Shown: positions 8,806 to 17,501 of the stretch, piece by piece
Layout: every line of letters starts with the position of its first letter
Position numbering within the stretch: the stretch's first letter is position 1
Assembly: GCF_905397395.1 (NCBI RefSeq)
Contig: NZ_CAJPVH010000005.1
Span: 1-64,000, forward strand
DNA: 64,000 bases
DNA from: Cupriavidus campinensis
GTDB taxonomy: Bacteria; Pseudomonadota; Gammaproteobacteria; Burkholderiales; Burkholderiaceae
Direction of reading: 5' to 3'
Notes under the pieces: model-generated
What the model was told of the DNA's origin: nothing
The model's input: only the letters and a program-made list of their open reading frames with translations
The model's database searches: none
Made by a program: the position numbers and the translations under genes

Positions 8806-11400
8806 TTATCTGCCGCACCGCACCAATCCGCGTCGCCGCCGCACCCGGCGCTGCGGACGGGGCGAGCCCAGCGACGCCGGGTCGTTGCCGAACGGGATCG
8901 GGTGGTCCATGTACGCGTTCAGCTTGTCGCGCACGAAGGACGTGTCATCGCCCACCGTCGAGATGATGCCCGTGGTGGCGCCGCCGCCCAGCAGCAGCGT
9001 GAAGATGCCGCGATACGGGAAGTCGCCATAGGCCGGGGCGCTGACGTCGAACGGCACCGAACGCTCGAACATGTCCTTGGCGCTCGTGCCCATCGCCCAG
9101 TGGAAGGCGTCCGGGAACTGCAGGGCGATGATCTTCGGGTTGATGTTGTGGTAATCGGTGCCGATGGCCGGATCGCCGAGGATGTAGGTGCCGCCCGTGC
9201 CCCAGTTCTGCGTGTCGAAGTCGTCGTTGACCGGGTCCGTCACCAGCGGCGCATGGCTGGCCGGCACCTGCCACGGCATGATCGGCACCTTGAGATCGCG
9301 GCTCAGCTCGGCGCAGAAGTCGAAGAAGCGCTTCCACTCGTGCACCCAGTAGCAATAGCCATTGGCATAGGCGCGGATCGTGAAATCGTCGGCCTCGTAG
9401 CGGTCCACGGCGAGGAAGTCCGGTGCGTACGCGCCCTCGTGGACCTTCAGCGCCCGCACATAGGCGGCGGTAACGCGCGCGTTGCGCTTCGGGGAGTCGT
9501 CGGACGAGTAGATCCATTCGGAGGCCCCCACCCCCCACAGGTTGACCTGCCAGCCGAAGGTGACCGCCGGCGCCACGGTGCGGATCAGCCAGTTCACGGC
9601 CGCCACGTAGCCCCGGATGTTCTCTTCGATGTTCTGCGGAATCGTGGCGACGACCTTCCAGTGGGCCAGGGCCTGCCGCAGCGGCTCGCGCACGGGCATG
9701 GCGTAGTCCGGCGCGAATCCGCCCTGCTGGCAGGCGCCGAGGAAGTCCGGGTTGACGACGAAGCCGCACGGCACCGGATGGTCGACATCCGTGTGTTCCT
9801 TCGCCAAATTCAGCGACAGGATGAGGTTGCCGAAGCTGTGGGCCAGGCCCTGCGTGTTGGCGAGTTGCGTGGGCGTGTCCCCGAGGGACAGGTTGCAGGT
9901 ATAGGACACCATCACCGGCAGCACCTGGTGGCCGCCGCCAATCTGCTGCTCCACATCGCGCGCCAGCAGGATGGTGCGCGTGGTCTGCGCATCGTCGGTC
10001 AGGTACTGGCCGGGATCGCCGGCCCCGTCGAAGCCCGCGTACTTGAACACCGACGACGCGCGCGCCGCGACGAAGTCCACCGCATTGCCGGGCGTCAGGT
10101 CGGCGCAGCCGCCGAAGCTCAGGAAATCGGGGAAGCCGCGCACCTTGAGGTTGGCGCCCTGCGAGACGTCGATATGCAGCTGCGCCTTGCCCGTGGACAG
10201 CACGACGAGGTAGTCAGCCGTCTGCGTGTTGTACACCACACCGTCGTAGATGAAGTCCGACACCTCCACGGTGTACGCCTGCGGCTGCACGGGCACGGCG
10301 AGGTTGTAGCTATGCGTGCCCGCCACGAGGTGAAAGGTCTGGTGATAGCTCATGTTCGGCGCCACCAGGCGCACGTCCAGCGGCGCATTGACGGTCACGT
10401 CCGAGGTGATGACGACCGGCAGCGTGACGAAGCCGGTGGTGTTGACCACCGTGGACTGCATGTCGGCGGCCGTGAACGCGACGAACTCGAGCTTGGTATC
10501 GAGCGAACGGTGCTGGGACGGGAACGTGTGGCGAACATTGTTCACCGCGATGCTCGCCACGCTGATGTCGACCACGCCAACCAGCGGCAGCCCGCGCAGC
10601 TGCGTGAGATGCCCCGGCGGACTCGAGAATGCGGCGAGCGTGTCGATGGAGTTGCGGGCAATCACCGTGACGTCGAGCAGTTCGTCGGCCAGCACGGGAA
10701 TATCGCCAATCGACACATCGAGCGCGGCGGTGTACTTCGCCGGGTCATAGACCACCATGATGACCGCATTGCTGCCGGGCGTGACCGTGACGGTCGACGG
10801 CTGCACGTGGGCCGTGGACACGACCGTGCCGGCGTGGTTCGACAGCGGGCTGGCGGTAATCGAATACGTGCCGGCCGGCAGCGCCAGCGGCGTGGTCGTG
10901 CCCGGCGCCACTGTCTCCACATGGACTTGGGTGCCCTGCGTGAAGTACAGGGTCTGGGCGGACGAATACAGGCGCTCATCGGGCGCCGAGTTGGCCTGCA
11001 CGCTGACGATGCCGTTGGTATCCGGCAGGGTATCCGCGGCCAGCGCGAAAGACGACAGGTAGTCGGCCGCGCCGGGGCCGGTCAGGTCGCCATTGATGCC
11101 GATATTGATCTTGTCCTGGGCGGCAAAGGTGTGGCCCAGCTCGAAAATGAGCTTGGCGGTGACGTCCCAGGTCTGGCTGTCGATCTGGTCATTCGTGGTC
11201 TCCGCCGTGGTCGGCGTCCACATCCAGAACTGCGGATTGAAGTCGGTGGGCTGCACCGATGCCGGGGAATGGAACCCCATGCCGAGGAAGTCGTTGACCC
11301 GGACCGCGCTGCCATCGGCGTAGCGGATATTCGTGACCGAGATCACGCCATACCACTGCGACGCCCCGCTCTCCACCTTGATGTCGTAAAGCACTGCCAT
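8806..11400 (-). CDS. Large protein of unknown function, possibly a glycosidase-like barrel
   Basis: I do not recognise this 864-residue protein. Residues about 1-115 look like a beta-sandwich rich in aromatic and polar residues (FHSPASVQPTDFNPQFWMW, then WDVTAKLIFELG). Residues about 120-420 are Thr/Val-rich beta repeats like carbohydrate-binding or Ig-like modules. From about 430 the sequence changes to a mixed alpha/beta part with many Trp, Tyr, Asp and Glu (VLPVMVSYTCNLS, FGWQVNLWG, FLAVDRYEADDF, FFDFCAELSRDLKVPIMPWQVP), which suggests a TIM-barrel glycosidase. This is inference from texture. There is no signal peptide, which is odd for such a protein. The start has GGAGG upstream. The last 20 residues are very Arg-rich. 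Confidence 0.75.
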   Translation of the reverse strand: MAVLYDIKVESGASQWYGVISVTNIRYADGSAVRVNDFLGMGFHSPASVQPTDFNPQFWMWTPTTAETTNDQIDSQTWDVTAKLIFELGHTFAAQDKINIGINGDLTGPGAADYLSSFALAADTLPDTNGIVSVQANSAPDERLYSSAQTLYFTQGTQVHVETVAPGTTTPLALPAGTYSITASPLSNHAGTVVSTAHVQPSTVTVTPGSNAVIMVVYDPAKYTAALDVSIGDIPVLADELLDVTVIARNSIDTLAAFSSPPGHLTQLRGLPLVGVVDISVASIAVNNVRHTFPSQHRSLDTKLEFVAFTAADMQSTVVNTTGFVTLPVVITSDVTVNAPLDVRLVAPNMSYHQTFHLVAGTHSYNLAVPVQPQAYTVEVSDFIYDGVVYNTQTADYLVVLSTGKAQLHIDVSQGANLKVRGFPDFLSFGGCADLTPGNAVDFVAARASSVFKYAGFDGAGDPGQYLTDDAQTTRTILLARDVEQQIGGGHQVLPVMVSYTCNLSLGDTPTQLANTQGLAHSFGNLILSLNLAKEHTDVDHPVPCGFVVNPDFLGACQQGGFAPDYAMPVREPLRQALAHWKVVATIPQNIEENIRGYVAAVNWLIRTVAPAVTFGWQVNLWGVGASEWIYSSDDSPKRNARVTAAYVRALKVHEGAYAPDFLAVDRYEADDFTIRAYANGYCYWVHEWKRFFDFCAELSRDLKVPIMPWQVPASHAPLVTDPVNDDFDTQNWGTGGTYILGDPAIGTDYHNINPKIIALQFPDAFHWAMGTSAKDMFERSVPFDVSAPAYGDFPYRGIFTLLLGGGATTGIISTVGDDTSFVRDKLNAYMDHPIPFGNDPASLGSPRPQRRVRRRRGLVRCGR

Positions 11401-11561
11401 GATCCCTGCCTCCGCACGTTCGTCAGCGCGGCGCCCCGTGCGCCAGCGTCAGCGCAGGTTAGGCGGCAAGCGGGAATCGGAGAATGGATTGGCAATGCGC
11501 GCCGGATGCATCAGATGGATCAGGCGCGCCGGGAAAGACCGGACAAGGGGAAGTCAGGGAC

Positions 11562-12677
11562 TCAGCGCTGGCCGAAATGCGCGTCGCGGAACAGCTTTTC
11601 AAGCCCGCGCGGCTGGGAGCGCCAGTACTGCTTCGGGGCGTCCACGCTGGCGCCGAGCTTGGCGGCGGCGTGCCACGGCCAGCGCGGATCGTAGAGCATG
11701 GCGCGCGCAATCGAGATGACATCGGCCTCGTTGTTGGCGACGATGGACTCGGCCTGCTCGGGCTCCGTGATCAGGCCCACGGCCAGCGTCGGCAGGCCCA
11801 CCTCGGCCTTCACGCGCTGCGCGTAAGGCACCTGGTAGCCCGGCCCGAGCTTGATGGCCTGCTGCGGGGACACGCCGCCCGTGCTCACATGCACCGCCGC
11901 GCACCCGCGCGCCTTGAGCGCGTGGGACAGCGCCAGCGTGCCGTCGATGTCCCAGCCGTTCGGCACCCAGTCCGTGGCGGAGACGCGCATCCACACGGGC
12001 CGCTCGGCGGGAAACGCCTCGCGCACGGCATCGAACACTTCCAGCGGAAAGCGCATGCGGTTCTCCAGGCTGCCGCCGTATTCGTCGGTGCGATGATTGG
12101 CCAGCGGCGACAGGAACTGGTGCAGCAGGTAGCCGTGCGCGCCGTGCACCTCGATGCCGTCGATGCCGAGCCGCGCGGCGCGCTTGGCTGCGGCGACGAA
12201 ATCGTCACGAATCTTGCGCATGCCGGCCTTGTCCAGCGCCAGGGGCGGCACTTCGTCCGCGCCATGCGGCACTGCCGACGGCGCCACGGTCTGCCAGCCG
12301 CGCGGCTGGTCCGGGCGGATCTGCGCACCGCCCTCCCAGGGCGCCTGGCTCGACGCCTTGCGGCCCGCGTGCGCAAGCTGCACGCTCACCGCAATGGGGG
12401 AATACTTGCGCACCGCGTCCAGCACGCGGCCCAGCGCGGCCTCGTTGGCATCGCTGTACAGGCCGAGGTCGTCCGGCGAGATGCGGCCCTCGGGCGACAC
12501 CGCCGTGGCCTCGACGATCAGCAGCCCGGCACCCGAGAGCGCCATGTGGCCCAGGTGAATCATGTGCCAGTCGGTAGCCGAGCCCTCGTCGGCCGAGTAC
12601 TGGCACATCGGCGCAATGGCGATGCGGTTGGCAAGTTCGAGATTACCGATCTTGTAGGGCGTGAAAAGTTGGGACAT
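11562..12677 (-). CDS. NADH:flavin oxidoreductase, old yellow enzyme (YqjM/XenA class)
   Basis: The 371-residue FMN enzyme reduces activated C=C bonds, nitro compounds or other electrophiles with NAD(P)H. The class is shown by APMCQYS with Cys25, the thermophilic-like OYE cysteine that tunes FMN, and by EVHGAHGYLLHQFLSP with the substrate-binding His pair. The following NHRTDEYGGSLENR segment is also typical. The ribosome binding site GAAGGA supports the start. It is the last of three same-strand genes after a TetR regulator and an MFS transporter (gaps of about 110 bases). That arrangement recalls nemR-nemA type control of electrophile detoxification. A paralogue lies at 33298-34404. Confidence 0.93.
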   Translation of the reverse strand: MSQLFTPYKIGNLELANRIAIAPMCQYSADEGSATDWHMIHLGHMALSGAGLLIVEATAVSPEGRISPDDLGLYSDANEAALGRVLDAVRKYSPIAVSVQLAHAGRKASSQAPWEGGAQIRPDQPRGWQTVAPSAVPHGADEVPPLALDKAGMRKIRDDFVAAAKRAARLGIDGIEVHGAHGYLLHQFLSPLANHRTDEYGGSLENRMRFPLEVFDAVREAFPAERPVWMRVSATDWVPNGWDIDGTLALSHALKARGCAAVHVSTGGVSPQQAIKLGPGYQVPYAQRVKAEVGLPTLAVGLITEPEQAESIVANNEADVISIARAMLYDPRWPWHAAAKLGASVDAPKQYWRSQPRGLEKLFRDAHFGQR

Positions 12678-12786
12678 GAACAGGTTCCTTCGGAGGCCTT
12701 CAGGCGTAGGCGGGTGTCACGATGTTGGCGATTGTAGTGGCGAGCGGAAAACCTTGCTCGCAACGCCCGCACAACGCCGCCGACCC

Positions 12787-14049
12787 TTATCGCACCCGTC
12801 CCCGCAGCACCAGATCCGCCCCCAGCGCAATCATGAAGGCCACCGCGCCGCAGGCGAAGATCAGCGCGTAGTTCTCGTGGGTGTGCGCAAACAGGTACGA
12901 GTAGCCATAGCCGGCCAGCACCTGGAACAGCGCGAAGGCGCTGGTCACGCGGCTCCATGCCGCGCGTTGGGCGCTGGGGTCGTGCGGCAGCGTGTCGTGC
13001 ACGCGGCCCAGCATCAGCGGCACCACGCCGGGCGTAAACGCGCCGAGCACGATGGTGGCCGCCACGATGACCACGGGGCCGTCCCACAGCGCCAGCGCCC
13101 CCACGGCCAGGGCCTGGAGCAGCAGCGCCAGCCGGTAGGCGTTGCGGAAGCCCATGCGGTCACCCAAAAAGCCGGAGACCAGCGGCCCGGCGATGGCGGC
13201 CACACCATAGAGCACCCAGTAGCCGGCGCCCACGTTGGGGCCCTGCCCCAGCCCGCGCGCCACGTAATCCACCAGCAGCACCATCGCCGGCACGAGCCCC
13301 AGCGCGTTGGCCGCGTATTGCAGGCTCAGCAGCCGCAGCGTGGGCCGCTCGGCGCGCAGCGCTGCACCAATTTCGGGATGCCCGGCGGGCGGGGTCGGCG
13401 TGCCAGCCGGCGCATCGGTGGCGGGCCAGCCGAACCAGCTCAACGCCGTCAGCACCAGCGCCAGCGCGCCAAGGCCGAGCCACGTCTCGCGCAGCCCCAG
13501 CGTCAGCAGTGCCGGCACCAGCGTGCCGGATGCCGCGATGCCCAGCCCCAGGCCGAGAAAGATCATGCCGCTGACGAAACCGCGCCGCGCCGGGGCGATA
13601 TGGGGCAGGATGGCCGTCGCCACGAGCACCATGATGGCGCCGCCGGACAGCCCGGACAGGAAGCGCCAGACGAAGTACCAGCTCGTCGAGACCGGGAACG
13701 CGCAGGCGAAGAACGCCGCCGTGGCGGCCACCATCAGCCAGCGCAGCGCATGGCGGTTGGACAGCCGCGCCGCGATCGGCCGGCCAAACAGCGCGCCGGC
13801 GAAGTAGCCCGCGAAGTTGGCGGCGCTGAGCGTGACCGTATCGGCGGCCGTAAACCAGTGCGCGTCGATCAGCGGGGGAATCAGCGGCGTATAGGCAAAG
13901 CGTGCGAGGCCGATGGCGACCAGGCTCGCGCAGAGACCGGCCAGCGCGGCATAAAGGGCCCGGGCATCGAGCGCGCGGCCCGTGCCAGCGGCATTGCCCG
14001 GGGACCGGATCGCAGTGGGTGGTGGTGCCGTGGCGGCATCTTGGGACAT
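12787..14049 (-). CDS. MFS transporter, YbfB/YjiJ family
   Basis: This 420-residue inner-membrane protein has about twelve hydrophobic segments after a polar, Ala/Pro-rich N-terminus of some 30 residues. The segment IGLARFAYTPLIPPLI is typical of the YbfB/YjiJ group of the major facilitator superfamily. The loop after segment 2 (GRPIAARLSNRHALRW) is a degenerate MFS motif A. The substrate is unknown; drug or metabolite export is likely given the neighbours. It has AAGGAG eight bases before the start, and lies between a TetR gene and an old yellow enzyme gene on the same strand, so all three may be one transcript. Confidence 0.88.
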   Translation of the reverse strand: MSQDAATAPPPTAIRSPGNAAGTGRALDARALYAALAGLCASLVAIGLARFAYTPLIPPLIDAHWFTAADTVTLSAANFAGYFAGALFGRPIAARLSNRHALRWLMVAATAAFFACAFPVSTSWYFVWRFLSGLSGGAIMVLVATAILPHIAPARRGFVSGMIFLGLGLGIAASGTLVPALLTLGLRETWLGLGALALVLTALSWFGWPATDAPAGTPTPPAGHPEIGAALRAERPTLRLLSLQYAANALGLVPAMVLLVDYVARGLGQGPNVGAGYWVLYGVAAIAGPLVSGFLGDRMGFRNAYRLALLLQALAVGALALWDGPVVIVAATIVLGAFTPGVVPLMLGRVHDTLPHDPSAQRAAWSRVTSAFALFQVLAGYGYSYLFAHTHENYALIFACGAVAFMIALGADLVLRGRVR

Positions 14050-14159
14050 GACGGAACTCCTTGGGGACGAACGCCGCCCCCGCGCTGCGCCGGCAGCCCG
14101 TTGGCGGATAAATCAGGGGGGGATTGCGAGGCGGGCCGGGGGCCCTCAGCGGATCAGCA

Positions 14160-14768
14160 TCAACACGATGGCGGGGGCATGGATGGCAGGTTCAGCATGG
14201 ACAACGCCTGCCGCACCATCGCCTCCAGCAGTGCGCGCTCGGGCATCACGCGCGACAGCACGCGCAAGCCCACCTGCACGGCCAGCAGGTTGGCGGCCAC
14301 GTCCTCGGGGACAAAGCCGGCATCCAGCGTGCCGGCGGCCTGTGCGGCGCGCACGGAACGTTCGAAGAACGCCCGTAGATCGTCCAGTTCCTCGGCCACC
14401 ACCTCGCGCAGCGCCGGGTCGTCGGACGAGGCATCCAGCGAAGCATTGATCAGCATGCAGCCGCGATGCTGGGGGTCAGCCAGCGCGCGCTCCACACTTT
14501 CGCCGAAGAACGCGGCAATGGCCTGCGCCGGCGGATGGTTTGCCTCCGCCCGCGCAATGCGGGCACGGAGCGACTTGTTCAGGTAGTCATCCAGCGCCAG
14601 CAGGAACAGCGAGCGCTTGTCGCCAAACGCGTTGTAGAGGCTGGGCTGGGTCAGGCCCATGGCCTGCGTCAGCTCACGCGTGGACGTGGCCTGGTAGCCC
14701 TTGTCCAGAAAGGTGTTCTGGGCGGCGGCCAGCGCGGCTGCCGCGTCGAATTGCCGGGGTCTTGCCAT
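14160..14768 (-). CDS. TetR family regulator heading the MFS/OYE genes
   Basis: The protein is 202 residues. The helix-turn-helix is at about 10-55 (AAALAAAQNTFLDKGYQATSTRELTQAMGLTQPSLYNAF). The C-terminal domain carries HRGCMLINASLD, a segment found in many repressors of electrophile- or drug-responsive genes. Its Cys could be a sensor, which is inference. I chose the Met of MARPRQFD; an upstream start at 14855 would translate through the operator. A large inverted repeat lies 10 bases upstream of the start codon, so self-repression is expected. The MFS and old yellow enzyme genes follow on the same strand. Confidence 0.9.
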   Translation of the reverse strand: MARPRQFDAAAALAAAQNTFLDKGYQATSTRELTQAMGLTQPSLYNAFGDKRSLFLLALDDYLNKSLRARIARAEANHPPAQAIAAFFGESVERALADPQHRGCMLINASLDASSDDPALREVVAEELDDLRAFFERSVRAAQAAGTLDAGFVPEDVAANLLAVQVGLRVLSRVMPERALLEAMVRQALSMLNLPSMPPPSC

Positions 14769-14777
14769 GACGGATTC

Positions 14778-14829
14778 CGTTTTGTATCGGTCGGTATGGA
14801 ACGGATTATAGAGCGATCGATACAAAACG
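14778..14829. promoter_or_regulatory. Large TetR operator (52 bp inverted repeat)
   Basis: CGTTTTGTATCGGTCG (14778-14793) and CGATCGATACAAAACG (14814-14829) match as an inverted repeat in 15 of 16 positions, with 20 bases between them. The centre also holds GGTCGGTATGG, a further partial half-site. The repeat sits just upstream of the TetR start, where bound repressor dimers would block its promoter. Confidence 0.75.
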
Positions 14830-14853
14830 CAAGGTCGGATGCGGCACCGCCGC

Positions 14854-14883
14854 AAAAAAAGCCGCCCGGCGTGAACCGGGCGG
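14854..14883 (-). terminator. Intrinsic terminator of the acylase gene
   Basis: On the minus strand a perfect 8-bp GC-rich stem (CCGCCCGG at 14862-14869 with CCGGGCGG at 14876-14883) is followed by a run of seven T (14854-14860). It lies 35 bases after the acylase stop. Confidence 0.85.
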
Positions 14884-14917
14884 GGTGTTGGCAGATACGG
14901 GTGATGCAGTGCCGACT

Positions 14918-17359
14918 TTATTGGCTCAGCTTCACCACGGTGAACTGCGGGTCCGCCGCAATCGCCTGTTCCGTGAACGGCAGGGAAATCCAGCGTTTGG
15001 CCGAGAACTCCCGCATCTGGTCCCAGGCGTGGGGCGAGTTCGGGTCGACCGACTGGCCATAGACCAGCAGCGCCTGCGCTACCGGGCCGTGGTCATCGAA
15101 CCCCACGGTCTGGACGTAGCTGGTGCCGAAGTAGACGTGCAGGCCCTGCGCCGACACCGGCTGGCTGGTCAGCTTGTTCAGCACGCCCTCGTACTCCTCC
15201 CCGCCGTGGAGCGCGATGCGGCCTGCCGGCGAAATCGCGGCCTGAACCTCGCCAAGTGGCGCATCAAGCGCAAATCCAGCCGTGTGCATGGCCCCGACCG
15301 CATCCTTGAGCGCCTTGAACACCGCCGGCCCCACCGTGCCGTCCTGCATGCGCAGGCCGCGCGGCGTGTTGACCGGGTCCGCCGCATTGAACGCCACGGC
15401 ATAGACGTTGGGGATGGTGTGCGCGCGCATCCAGAACTCGCGGAACAGCGGCGCCGCCCGGCTCTCCACATTGCTGCGGCGGTCCCACTTGCCCAGCGCC
15501 GCGCAGCCATCGCGCAGATCGGCATCGGCCTGGGCCGCCTTGCCGGCGCAGGCGCGCAGCAGGTCGTCCAGCACGATTTCGGCCGCCAGGTTGCGGTCCC
15601 GGAACAGCACGGCCTGCAGGCTCGGCACGTCGAAGCGGTTGCCGGGCAGGCCATCCACGCCCGAAAGCCGCTTGCCGATCTCCATCAGGCCCACCCGCGT
15701 GCGCAGCCGCTGCGGCACGCCCTGCGGCCCGAGCACTGGCGAGAAGCCCTCCAGCTTCTGCGCCGGGTTGGTCAGCCAGGAGCTGTCGTTGCTGTTGGCC
15801 ACGAAGTCGTCGCGCTCCAGCACGGGCATGGCCGATGGCGGCACGAGGCCCGGCACCGGCGAGGCAGCGTCCACGGTCCAGTTGCACGCGGCGCGCGAGC
15901 CATCCAGCAACACCATGCCGGTACCCACAAGCAGCTTTTTCGCCAGCGCGGCGCCATCGCCGGCCGGCGCGCACTGGCCGAGCATCGTCGCCGAGACGTT
16001 CGGCGTGACCGACACATCGGCGAACAGCGCGCGGCCATGGCGGTCCGTGGCGATCGTATTGACCCAGGGGATGCCGAGATTGCCGATGGCCTGGCGGACG
16101 TCGCCCACATTGCCGGCGCGGGCAATGTCCAGCCATGTGTCGATGGCGCGCATGTTGTTGCGGTTGGCGTCGCGCAGCGTGTAGGCGCGCTGGGCAGTCC
16201 ACGGCAGGCCGGCGGCCGGCATCGCCACCACCGGGCCGTACTCGGTCATATAGAAGGTGTGCGTGCGCGCCGCCAGCGTGCCGTCAGGCTGGCGCACGTC
16301 GTAGCGCACCGTCTTCGTGGTCATCTTGTGCGGCTTGCCGTCGATCAGGTAGGTGGTCGGGTCGCCTTCGGCCAGCTTCAGTTCGAACAGCGTGAAACGG
16401 CGCGCGGTGGACACCGTGTGGGTCCACGCCACGTCCTTGTTGAAGCCGATGCTGATGATGGGGAAGGACGCAATCGACGCGCCCATCACGTCCAGCTTGC
16501 CCGGGACGGTCAGGTGGGCTTCGAAAAAGCGGTTGGTGGTGGTCCACGGAAAGTGCGGATTGCCGAGCAGCAGGCCGCGCCCGTTGGCCGTGGCGGCCTT
16601 GCCGAAGGCCCAGCCGTTGCTGCCGATGGGCGGATCGAGCAGCTGGAGGTCGCGGTTGACGGCCTCGACATCGATCGCCGCCACGTCGAGCTTATCGGAC
16701 AAGGCCGCCGCAGCCTTGCCGGCGGCGGGCGGCGCGGCGGCCAGAATGCCGGCCGCGAGCGCGCCGGCGCTGGCCTGGATGCTCTTTTCCTCGGCCAGGC
16801 GCGCCATGTCCAGCGCGGTGACGGGCCGCACCCACGCGGCATTGCGGCACGCGGCGGGGCGCTGCGCTGGCGGGGTGTCGCGCAGATAGCGGTTGTAGCC
16901 GGCGATGTAGCCGCGCAGCAGTTCGCGCGCCTCAGGCGACTGCTTGGCCATGCCGGCCTGCAGGGCCTCATCGTCCAGAATCGCGCGGAAGAAGGCGTCG
17001 GCGTCGCCGTTGCGCAGGCGCTTGAACGAGACCTCGGTGGTCTGGTCCGGCCCGAACACGGCGGCGCGTTCGCCGCTGACCGTGACGAGCTGGTCGGCCA
17101 TCAGGCAGACGTTGTCCTGCGCGTAGGCGTAGGCCATGCCGAACGCCACGCCGGCGTAGTCGTTGGCACGGATGTGCGGAATGCCGTACGACGTGCGCCG
17201 GATCTCCGCGCTCAGGCCCTGCTCGCTGCCGTATCCGCTGCCGTATCCGCTGCCATATCCGCTGCCATATCCGCCGCCGGTGGCGCAGCCGGTCAGCGCG
17301 GTGGCTGCCAACGCCAGCGTGGCGAGCGTGGTCGCGCCTCGCGCAATGCGATGCTTCAT
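14918..17359 (-). CDS. Penicillin acylase family lipoprotein, acyl-homoserine lactone acylase-like
   Basis: This 813-residue Ntn-hydrolase precursor probably cleaves the acyl amide of N-acyl homoserine lactones or similar lipids. A signal peptide ends in a lipobox (LTGC, Cys25), so the mature enzyme should be a lipoprotein, unlike PvdQ, which is soluble in the periplasm. A YGSG repeat follows (residues 31-45). The alpha chain starts near EIRRTSYGIPHI, a classic penicillin acylase opening. Autocleavage is predicted before Ser247 in IGSNGWAFG, which would become the N-terminal nucleophile of the beta chain; NDSSWLTN further on is another typical block. GGAGAG precedes the start. It is divergent from a GlxA-like regulator and ends in a clear terminator. 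Substrate specificity is uncertain. Confidence 0.88.
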   Translation of the reverse strand: MKHRIARGATTLATLALAATALTGCATGGGYGSGYGSGYGSGYGSEQGLSAEIRRTSYGIPHIRANDYAGVAFGMAYAYAQDNVCLMADQLVTVSGERAAVFGPDQTTEVSFKRLRNGDADAFFRAILDDEALQAGMAKQSPEARELLRGYIAGYNRYLRDTPPAQRPAACRNAAWVRPVTALDMARLAEEKSIQASAGALAAGILAAAPPAAGKAAAALSDKLDVAAIDVEAVNRDLQLLDPPIGSNGWAFGKAATANGRGLLLGNPHFPWTTTNRFFEAHLTVPGKLDVMGASIASFPIISIGFNKDVAWTHTVSTARRFTLFELKLAEGDPTTYLIDGKPHKMTTKTVRYDVRQPDGTLAARTHTFYMTEYGPVVAMPAAGLPWTAQRAYTLRDANRNNMRAIDTWLDIARAGNVGDVRQAIGNLGIPWVNTIATDRHGRALFADVSVTPNVSATMLGQCAPAGDGAALAKKLLVGTGMVLLDGSRAACNWTVDAASPVPGLVPPSAMPVLERDDFVANSNDSSWLTNPAQKLEGFSPVLGPQGVPQRLRTRVGLMEIGKRLSGVDGLPGNRFDVPSLQAVLFRDRNLAAEIVLDDLLRACAGKAAQADADLRDGCAALGKWDRRSNVESRAAPLFREFWMRAHTIPNVYAVAFNAADPVNTPRGLRMQDGTVGPAVFKALKDAVGAMHTAGFALDAPLGEVQAAISPAGRIALHGGEEYEGVLNKLTSQPVSAQGLHVYFGTSYVQTVGFDDHGPVAQALLVYGQSVDPNSPHAWDQMREFSAKRWISLPFTEQAIAADPQFTVVKLSQ
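17225..17272. repeat. Four 12-bp tandem repeats in the acylase gene
   Basis: Four copies of GCTGCCRTATCC in a row (the last two with A at the variable position) encode the YGSG repeats next to the lipidated cysteine on the minus strand. Gain or loss of a unit keeps the reading frame, so the linker length can vary between strains. Confidence 0.8.
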
Positions 17360-17486
17360 CTGTCTCTCTCCATTCTTGTGATTGTTCTGGGTGCCGCGTG
17401 GGCAATGGTCGGGTAAATCGGGGCATGACAGGTAGGGGGAATCTCGCCAGAATTGGTGGCAATGCCGCCATGCGGCGCCGCCCCCG

Positions 17487-17495
17487 CCCCCCCCC
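17487..17495. repeat. C9 tract just upstream of the AraC-family start
   Basis: Nine C in a row, flanked by C5G and GC4, end six bases before the ATG at 17502, where a Shine-Dalgarno would be expected; none is seen. Homopolymers of this length can change by slippage. Confidence 0.6.
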
Positions 17496-17501
17496 GCCCC
17501 G

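Noticed and set aside
8746-11694. 982-codon open frame on the plus strand
   Set aside because: It lies antisense to the 864-residue gene, and its translation is dominated by Arg, Val, Gly and His with no domain texture.
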